Source: Deltaproteobacteria bacterium
Lineage (GTDB): Bacteria > Desulfobacterota > Binatia > UBA9968
Length of the DNA: 46,532 nucleotides
Assembly (NCBI GenBank): GCA_009692615.1
Contig: SHYW01000031.1
Location: 1-46,532, forward strand
Direction of reading: 5' to 3'
A model generated the notes under the pieces. That model made no database searches. It saw nothing but the letters and a program-made list of their open reading frames with translations, and had not been told where the DNA came from. The translations under genes were made by a program, and so were the position numbers. Each line of letters starts with the position of its first letter. Position 1 is the stretch's first letter. Shown piece after piece: positions 41,049-46,532 of the stretch.

Positions 41049-42049
41049 TTTGCCGGTGCTCCGCCCCAAAGTTTTTCCATAAACCCGCTCTTTTCCATCT
41101 CATCGACAAACTGACGATCGAACAACGACTGCGGCTTGATGGCCTTCGCGCGGGCGTCGGTGGGCGCGATGTCGTCGAGGATCGCTTGCAGGGTGTCGAG
41201 CTTTAATTCCAAGCGCGGCTCCAACGCTTTGATCTCGGCGTTGTAACCGGCTTCGAGAATCTTGCGGTCGTCGACGCGCAAATATTTCGCCAACACTTTG
41301 AACGTCGTTTCTTTGTCGGTGTGGAGAATTTTCGCCGCCTCGGCCATGGCACGCAGAAATTGGCCAATCAAGTGTGCGTTGCGCGCGATAATGGAACGGC
41401 GCGCGATGAACGAAACCGCGACTTGGGGAATGCGCAGGTCCGGACCGTAGACGACATAATGATAACCTTGCGCGATGGCGCGGGTATCCCACGGCGCGGT
41501 CATGGTGCCGGCATCGAGAGTGCCGGAAACCAGCGCGGCGTACATCTCCGGCGCGCCGCCGGTTTGAATGATCGTGTAGTCGCGCCCCGCTTCCATGCCG
41601 CGCCGTTTGAACGCTTGTAAGACAAAATAATGGGTCGTGCTGCCGATGCGCGTGACGCCGACTTTCTTGCCGCGCAAATCCTCCAGCCGTTTGATGTCAC
41701 TCTTGGCGAGGATGCTTTGGGTCAAATAATTTTTTACGCCGGCGATAAAAACCAAATCGGTATTGCCCTGCACCGCGGCGCGCACCGTACCCAACCCACC
41801 GTCGACCAAGATCTGCGCTTCGCCGCTCAACATCGCCGCCGTCGCCAGCGGCGACGAACCGATATAGACCAAGGGAAATTCCAAATTGTACTTGCGAAAA
41901 ATGCCGGCCTCCTCGGCAATCCACGGCATCGACTGCGAGATCACCCGCGCCGATTGCACGCCGACGAGGCGGTCCGCTGACCAACTCACCGTCACACCAA
42001 CGGTCAGAACCATCAGCAAACAAAAAATCGGGGACGTTTTCGTTTTCAC
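41045..42049 (-). CDS. NitT/TauT-type ABC substrate-binding protein
   Basis: This 334-residue periplasmic binding protein of the SsuA/THI5 fold has signal peptide MKTKTSPIFCLLMVLTVGVT with cleavage near VSWSAD. Blocks are QSMPWIAEEAGIFRKYNLE, LSGEAQILVDGG, LEDLRGKKVGVTRIGS and LVSGTLDAGTMTAPWD. Sulfonates, nitrate, thiamine precursors or aromatic acids are typical ligands. The start overlaps the upstream HEAT gene by four bases and the stop overlaps the downstream HEAT gene by three. No permease or ATPase follows, so it works with a distant transporter or as an orphan sensor. Confidence 0.88.
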   Translation of the reverse strand: MKTKTSPIFCLLMVLTVGVTVSWSADRLVGVQSARVISQSMPWIAEEAGIFRKYNLEFPLVYIGSSPLATAAMLSGEAQILVDGGLGTVRAAVQGNTDLVFIAGVKNYLTQSILAKSDIKRLEDLRGKKVGVTRIGSTTHYFVLQAFKRRGMEAGRDYTIIQTGGAPEMYAALVSGTLDAGTMTAPWDTRAIAQGYHYVVYGPDLRIPQVAVSFIARRSIIARNAHLIGQFLRAMAEAAKILHTDKETTFKVLAKYLRVDDRKILEAGYNAEIKALEPRLELKLDTLQAILDDIAPTDARAKAIKPQSLFDRQFVDEMEKSGFMEKLWGGAPAK

Positions 42050-42888
42050 GAAGACTCCTTCCCGACCGTGGTAGACATTGCGCGCAATCGCCGCTCCGAC
42101 GCATCAACTTTAGGCCAGCGACCGTTATGTGTCTGGCAATAAACCGCATCTTTAGCCTCTTCCGCCACGGACCATCCAAAGGGGCCGTCGGCGTGATCCA
42201 TGCGAGCAAGTTGGCGGAGCTTCGGCAGCGCTTGTTTCGCCTTGGCCCCAGCCAAAGCGAAGATCGCCCAAAACCGCACTTCGGCAAATTGATCATCAAG
42301 GCAAGGAAAGAGTAAGTCCACTGCTTTACGGCTCTCACTTCTTGCAGCGCCCGGCGCGCGAAGGCCGATACGACCACCGACACTCTCGATCGCATATCCG
42401 CGCAGACTCGCGTTTTCTCCAGGGTTGCTGACGATCGGATAAAAGATTGATGCTCGGACTTTGCCTCGCCAATGATGTCCGAGCCCATGACAAGCTGCAA
42501 CGCGAACGTTCAAAGGCTGCGTTTGATCATTAAGCGAACGCACGAGCTCGCGGCGAGCATGTTTGCCGCCAAGAATCGCTAACGCTTCGATGGCGTAGAC
42601 TGCCGCCTTCGGTCGTATCCGGCGGATCACCAATATCTTTGAGACATCACTTCGCTTACCAGCCCGGCCGAGAACCCAGAGCGCTGTAGAAAGTTCGCGC
42701 TCAGGAAGGGTTTCAAGGAGTTTCTTGAGTGAAGTACGATTCCTTATGCCACGACGCTCAAGCTTTTTGAGGTCACGCTCAATGCTTTCACGAACGGAAT
42801 CGCCCATTTGATCCGCGATCCGCTTTAGAAACGGACAAAGTTCCTGGTTTCGCGAACGCGAAATGGCGACAGGCCGCGGCAATTTCAT
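42046..42888 (-). CDS. HEAT-like repeat protein, copy 2
   Basis: This 280-residue helical repeat protein is related to 40185-41048. It shows LPERELSTALWVLGRAGKRSD, LAILGGKHARRELVRSLND, VAACHGLGHHWRG, CLDDQFAEVRFWAIFAL, KQALPKLRQLARMDHA and GWSVAEEAKDAVYC. The shared blocks, in the same order and spacing, prove duplication. It precedes the binding-protein gene with a four-base overlap, 12 bases after the glutaredoxin-like gene. The function is unknown. The histidines in ACHGLGHHW could bind a metal, but this is speculation. Confidence 0.82.
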   Translation of the reverse strand: MKLPRPVAISRSRNQELCPFLKRIADQMGDSVRESIERDLKKLERRGIRNRTSLKKLLETLPERELSTALWVLGRAGKRSDVSKILVIRRIRPKAAVYAIEALAILGGKHARRELVRSLNDQTQPLNVRVAACHGLGHHWRGKVRASIFYPIVSNPGENASLRGYAIESVGGRIGLRAPGAARSESRKAVDLLFPCLDDQFAEVRFWAIFALAGAKAKQALPKLRQLARMDHADGPFGWSVAEEAKDAVYCQTHNGRWPKVDASERRLRAMSTTVGKESS

Positions 42889-42900
42889 TTAGCTCACTTC

Positions 42901-43170
42901 CTAAAATCTAAAAAGAGATCGGATGCCGCGCACTCGATCTAACTTCCCTTCCAACTCACGTGCCGTCAATTGATACTTGAACGCCTTGCGCCCGTCGATA
43001 AACAACACCGGCACTTCGTTGCCGTATTTCGCCTTTAGCTCGTCATCGTTATCGACATCGATCTCGACTAAGTCGAGCGCAGTCTTCGCCGCGACTTGAT
43101 GAATGATCGATTTCATCTCGTCGCACAGGCAACAGTCTTGGCGCGAATATAAAGTCAGCTTGGGCCTCAT
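42901..43170 (-). CDS. Glutaredoxin-like thiol protein (DUF836 type)
   Basis: This 89-residue thioredoxin-fold protein has the redox motif CCLC at residues 13-16, the family's cis-Pro segment EVPVLFIDG and the strand LDLVEIDVDND. It matches the short glutaredoxin-like family PF05768. I start at MRPKLTLY because its ATG overlaps the stop of the AsmA-like gene (ATGA). The frame further upstream is antisense-free but overlaps that gene. It probably reduces small disulfides in the cytoplasm. Why it is coupled to an envelope protein gene is unclear. Confidence 0.88.
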   Translation of the reverse strand: MRPKLTLYSRQDCCLCDEMKSIIHQVAAKTALDLVEIDVDNDDELKAKYGNEVPVLFIDGRKAFKYQLTARELEGKLDRVRGIRSLFRF

Positions 43171-46100
43171 TTTGCTGCCGGCGCTTTGGCGGGCTCTTTT
43201 GATTCTTCTTTTTTCTCGCCATCGCCCAAGGTGAGGACGTTTTTCGGAATGCCGAGCACGCCCCAAAATATTTCCGACAAAGTTCCCAGCGGCGCCGGCG
43301 TGATGGTCGGATCTTCGATGCGTCCTTTGACGTTGAAGCTGCCGACTAAAAAAGAATTGAGGATCGCCGCCACGCCGCGGCCGAGGATCGGCACGGTGTT
43401 GAACGCCGATTCGATGCCGGGGAACGGCCGCACGGCGATGAGCAGATCGATTTCGTCGTTGGGTACGTCGATCTTGCCGGCGCCGGTCATGCGCAGGTCG
43501 CTGCTATCGACGATCAAGTTTTCCGTCTCGTAGACACCCTTGACGACTTTGAAGTCCGCCGTGATGGCGCGAAAGCGAATGCCTTGCTTGGCCAGGTCGG
43601 GCATCTGAAAGGTAAACCAGCGCGACAGATCGAGCAGGTTGAGAATCTGCACCACCATGCGCATGCGGTTGATGACGCCATCTTCGATGCGCAGCGTGAA
43701 CGCGCCGTTCAAGTTCTGCCGGCGCTCGACGTCGTTCTTGCCGACGGTTTCCAGTTTCCCGGTGAGATTCACTTGTCCGGTCATCTCGGTGTTGGCGACG
43801 TTGAACCATTTGAGAAACGACTGCACCGGCACGGCTTGAATTTTCGGCTCGGTGACGATGCCGAGGCTGTCTCGCCGGTCGACAATCGTCGTCGCGCCGA
43901 GGATCGTGCCGCCGGCCGAGCGCGCCGTCAGATTGGCCAGACGCCAGACGCGCCGGTCGATGGTCGCGTCGATTTTCAGATCGCTGAATTCGAAATTTTT
44001 AATCCGCCCACGGCCGATGGTAAATTTTCCCTCGGCCTGCAAGCTGTTGTAAAACTCGCCAACCTCCGGATCGATTTGCGCGATCAGCTGGGTCACGTCC
44101 AGATTCGGCGCAGTAAAATCGAAAAGCAGCTGCGGTTTTTCGCGGTAGCGCCAACGGCCGCTGGCGGCGGCGGGAAAGCCGGCGACTTGTCCTTTTAAAT
44201 TCTGAAAGTCGATGCCATTGTCGTCGATGATGACCTTGCCGTTGAGTTCGCGCAGCGGCTGCAACAACGGATGCACCAAGATTTGCAGGTTGGCGAGGTC
44301 CAAGGCGCCGGTGAACTTGCGCCGCTCTTTGCTGTTGAACGCACCGGCGTAGCGCACCGCGCCGCGGATGATGCCGGAATCTTGTGGCGTGCCGGTATCG
44401 AGCAGCAAGCTGGTGACGACGCCGGCTTTGATCCCGGTCGTATTGATCGCCAAGTCGAAACTGCCGTCGGCGCCGTCGTAATCTAGCAGCGTCAGTTGGA
44501 TCTGGATCGGCGCGCCGCTCAACTGCGCGCGCAGCTGCTCGCTCTTGATTTCTTTCGGCGTGAACAGCAGCTCGCCTTTGATCTCACTGAAAGAGTGATC
44601 GCCGTAGCGCAGCTTAACATTATCCAATGCCGCCCTGCCGTTGATCTCCACTGGCCCGTTAGCCTCACGCTTAAGCTCGAAGTCGATTTTGCTGCGGCCG
44701 AGCAACTCTTGCAGCGACTGTGCAAGCTTGACCGACTGGGCCGAGAACTGCCCCGATATCAGCTGCTCGCGCAGTTCGGCGAGATTGAAATCGCCGTGCA
44801 ATTGCAGCGCCAAAGCGCCGCCGCCAGCCGGGGCGAGATCGTAACGTCCGTTCAATTGCTGAATCTGCGAATCGCCGTAGACGGCTTTGAAGTTTTGCAG
44901 CGTCGCCACGCCTTGATTGAAACCCAGATGGCCATCCGCGCCGCGCAGCGGCAGCATGCCGTCAACTCCCAAGCTGCCGGCGCCGTCGCGCAACTCGCCG
45001 TCGAACCAGACCTGCTTGCCGAAGCCGGTTTGAGAAACGCGCCGCAAGCCGGCAATCGTGGCATCGACGCCGGCTTTTTTGATTTCCAAGCGGCCGGCCT
45101 GGATTGAAGCAAGCGCTTTCTCCAAACGCGGCGAATCGATTAACTTAACCGGCAGATATTTGCGCAGCGCCAATAACGGCGCACTCGGCGCAATCAAGTT
45201 CAAACGCAAATGGGGATCGTTGCCGTCGAGGCCGTCGATGTCGCCCTGAAGTGAAAACTTGACCTCGCCGGCGCGAAATTCGCCGCGCGATAAATTTAAC
45301 CGGTGGGGGCTCCACTCGGCTGTCAGAGTCGCCTTGCCGGCGCCGACGGCGAGAGGCGCGGTAAAGATTTCCGGGGCATCAATAGTGAGCGCTTTGAAAT
45401 CGACATCGCCGCTCACCAGCCACGGCTTTTCCGCCGCGCCTTCGACATGCAGACGCGGGCTAATCTGGCCTGTCAGCGATTTTAGCGACGCCGCGCCGGC
45501 GTATTTTTGCACCAGCGCGCCGGGCAACTCGCCAAGCTCGATATCGCCGCTCCAGCGCGCCCGCTGAAATTCAAGCGCGTCTTTGGGAAACAGCAAACGA
45601 CCGGCGCTTTTTAAGTTCATCGTCGCGCCGTCTTTAACCAACGAACCCTTGAGGTCGAAGCTCAACGCCGCGCCGACGCTCTCCGCCTGCCCCAGTTTGA
45701 ACCAGCTCGCCATGACATCGCGCAATCTCTGGCCACGGACCCACTCGACGTCAATGATAGCTTTGGCTAAATGCCAATCGCCGAGCATGCCTTGGGACCA
45801 GCAGTCGGTGAAATCGATGGCGCCGTCTTGAACCTTGAGCGCCTGCAAGTCCAATTTGAACTCGCCGCCCTGCTGTTTGAGAAACGGCAGATTGCGCAGA
45901 CGATCGAGCAACGGAATGCTTCCATCCGCTTCACGGATGAACGTAGCAGACGGTTTGCGCAGATGAATTTCATAAAACACCACTTGCCGGCTGAGCAGCG
46001 GCAAGAGCGCCACCCTTGCGGTCAATCTTTCGGCACGGATCGCCGGCGCCGCCGCGCCGGGCTCCGACAACGCCAAGTCGGAAAAACCGACGCCGGTAAT

Positions 46101-46286
46101 CCAACCGATTTCCAAATCGGCGTCGCCGAGGGCGACTTTAAGCTCGGTTTGCTTTTCGACTTCGTCGATCAAAAAGCGGCGAAACTCGCCGGTGCGCACG
46201 AGATGATAAAACGCCAGAGCGCAAACGATGAAAAAAAGAATGAAAGTAACGCCGATGAAACCGCAGACTTTGAACGCTTTGCGCAT
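43167..46286 (-). CDS. AsmA-like/YhdP-type envelope protein
   Basis: This 1039-residue protein has one N-terminal membrane anchor (residues about 7-30) and a long periplasmic part made of repeated beta-strand units, as in AsmA, TamB and YhdP, which move phospholipids between membranes. The N-terminus FLIDEVEKQTELKVALGDADLEIGW and the C-terminal block NLIVDSSDLRMTGAGKIDV, PNDEIDLLIAVRPFPG, VPILGRGVAAILNSFLVGSF are typical of the AsmA-like C-terminal domain. The last ~25 residues are Lys/Glu/Ala rich. It is the first gene of the overlapping operon running to 38568. Confidence 0.92.
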   Translation of the reverse strand: MRKAFKVCGFIGVTFILFFIVCALAFYHLVRTGEFRRFLIDEVEKQTELKVALGDADLEIGWITGVGFSDLALSEPGAAAPAIRAERLTARVALLPLLSRQVVFYEIHLRKPSATFIREADGSIPLLDRLRNLPFLKQQGGEFKLDLQALKVQDGAIDFTDCWSQGMLGDWHLAKAIIDVEWVRGQRLRDVMASWFKLGQAESVGAALSFDLKGSLVKDGATMNLKSAGRLLFPKDALEFQRARWSGDIELGELPGALVQKYAGAASLKSLTGQISPRLHVEGAAEKPWLVSGDVDFKALTIDAPEIFTAPLAVGAGKATLTAEWSPHRLNLSRGEFRAGEVKFSLQGDIDGLDGNDPHLRLNLIAPSAPLLALRKYLPVKLIDSPRLEKALASIQAGRLEIKKAGVDATIAGLRRVSQTGFGKQVWFDGELRDGAGSLGVDGMLPLRGADGHLGFNQGVATLQNFKAVYGDSQIQQLNGRYDLAPAGGGALALQLHGDFNLAELREQLISGQFSAQSVKLAQSLQELLGRSKIDFELKREANGPVEINGRAALDNVKLRYGDHSFSEIKGELLFTPKEIKSEQLRAQLSGAPIQIQLTLLDYDGADGSFDLAINTTGIKAGVVTSLLLDTGTPQDSGIIRGAVRYAGAFNSKERRKFTGALDLANLQILVHPLLQPLRELNGKVIIDDNGIDFQNLKGQVAGFPAAASGRWRYREKPQLLFDFTAPNLDVTQLIAQIDPEVGEFYNSLQAEGKFTIGRGRIKNFEFSDLKIDATIDRRVWRLANLTARSAGGTILGATTIVDRRDSLGIVTEPKIQAVPVQSFLKWFNVANTEMTGQVNLTGKLETVGKNDVERRQNLNGAFTLRIEDGVINRMRMVVQILNLLDLSRWFTFQMPDLAKQGIRFRAITADFKVVKGVYETENLIVDSSDLRMTGAGKIDVPNDEIDLLIAVRPFPGIESAFNTVPILGRGVAAILNSFLVGSFNVKGRIEDPTITPAPLGTLSEIFWGVLGIPKNVLTLGDGEKKEESKEPAKAPAAK

Positions 46287-46383
46287 GAGAGATAGATGAT
46301 CGCTAAATGGTTTTGGGATGGTTCGCTAACTTTGCCGCATGCTAATGGAACTGCTCTACTCTGGCAAGAGAATTGTCGCGTGG

Positions 46384-46532
46384 TGTTGTAGCAAAGTGAT
46401 TATGTCAGGGGTTAACGGCAACGTAATTATGTCAGGGTGGAAGGATGACAACCCTGACAATGAAAGACGAGAAACGACTAGACGTAATTCAACAAGTATA
46501 TCGCAGCGAGATCACCGTGGTTGAGGCCGCAC
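46384..46532 (+). mobile_element. Left end of an ISNCY-like insertion sequence (partial)
   Basis: The tip TGTTGTAGCAAAGTGATTATG is followed by two direct copies of ATTATGTCAGGG (46398-46409 and 46426-46437) around GTTAACGGCAACG, and then by the transposase start. The tip matches the inverse of bases 91-145. The element runs off the window. Confidence 0.75.
46445..46532 (+). CDS. ISNCY-family-like transposase, N-terminal fragment
   Basis: The 29 visible codons read MTTLTMKDEKRLDVIQQVYR, then SEITVVEAA, cut off by the window end. This is the start of the helix-turn-helix domain as I know it from ISNCY-type transposases, which begin with a MxTLTxKDEKRLxVIQ segment. GGAAGG lies directly before the ATG, and an in-frame ATG five codons on is an alternative start. 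It would bind the terminal repeats and move the element. Confidence 0.72.
   Translation, partial: MTTLTMKDEKRLDVIQQVYRSEITVVEAA

Overview
The window reads as accessory chromosome from an uncultivated, GC-rich, Gram-negative-type bacterium. The evidence is lipoprotein and AsmA-like envelope proteins, HtpX, TypA, many solute-binding proteins and an F420-type LLM oxidoreductase. The mix recalls soil Binatota, Tectomicrobia or deltaproteobacterial genomes. That placement is inference, because no rRNA or marker gene settles it.

Left region (1-17161, almost all minus strand). After the right tip of an insertion sequence (1-145), about 16.5 kb reads as one catabolic locus transcribed right to left. 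In transcription order it holds a GMC oxidoreductase, a two-subunit ThDP decarboxylase, a NitT/TauT-type binding protein, an iron(III)-type binding protein, a Rieske oxygenase, two near-duplicate bicupins, a 4,5-dihydroxyphthalate-decarboxylase-like protein, a broken binding protein, a broken Rieske oxygenase, a Gfo/Idh/MocA dehydrogenase, a fused two-domain ABC permease, its ATPase and a binding-protein relic. The Rieske, Gfo/Idh/MocA and Pht5-like trio matches the three enzyme types of the phthalate 4,5-dioxygenase route, so uptake and oxidative decarboxylation of an aromatic or related dicarboxylate is the best guess. Three of the genes are decayed.

Middle region (17365-24632). This holds CoxG, a SEC-C protein, a redoxin with an in-frame UGA exactly at the first position of a CxxC motif (probable selenoprotein), a frameshifted RAYT transposase with three palindromic REP copies, an OsmC protein, a molybdenum hydroxylase large subunit, tRNA-Asn, a GIY-YIG gene flanked by tRNA-Asn-like fragments, and a Mut7-C protein.

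Right region (24675-46532). On plus: a transglutaminase-like protein, an ABC ATPase, a frameshifted permease and an esterase. Then come HtpX (-), an LLM oxidoreductase (+), a lipoprotein peptidase with a two-gene ABC exporter (-), TypA (+), and a tightly overlapping minus operon: AsmA-like protein, glutaredoxin-like protein, HEAT protein, binding protein, second HEAT protein, M20 peptidase, a DUF1902-like small protein and a secreted protein. The window closes in the left end of an ISNCY-like element whose terminal repeat matches the one at position 145.

Dispersed palindromes are abundant and in places form the coding ends of genes. No gene-free stretch exceeds 300 bases. I see nothing definable in 146-211, 12141-12274, 30345-30510, 36116-36229 (divergent promoter space) or 46287-46383.
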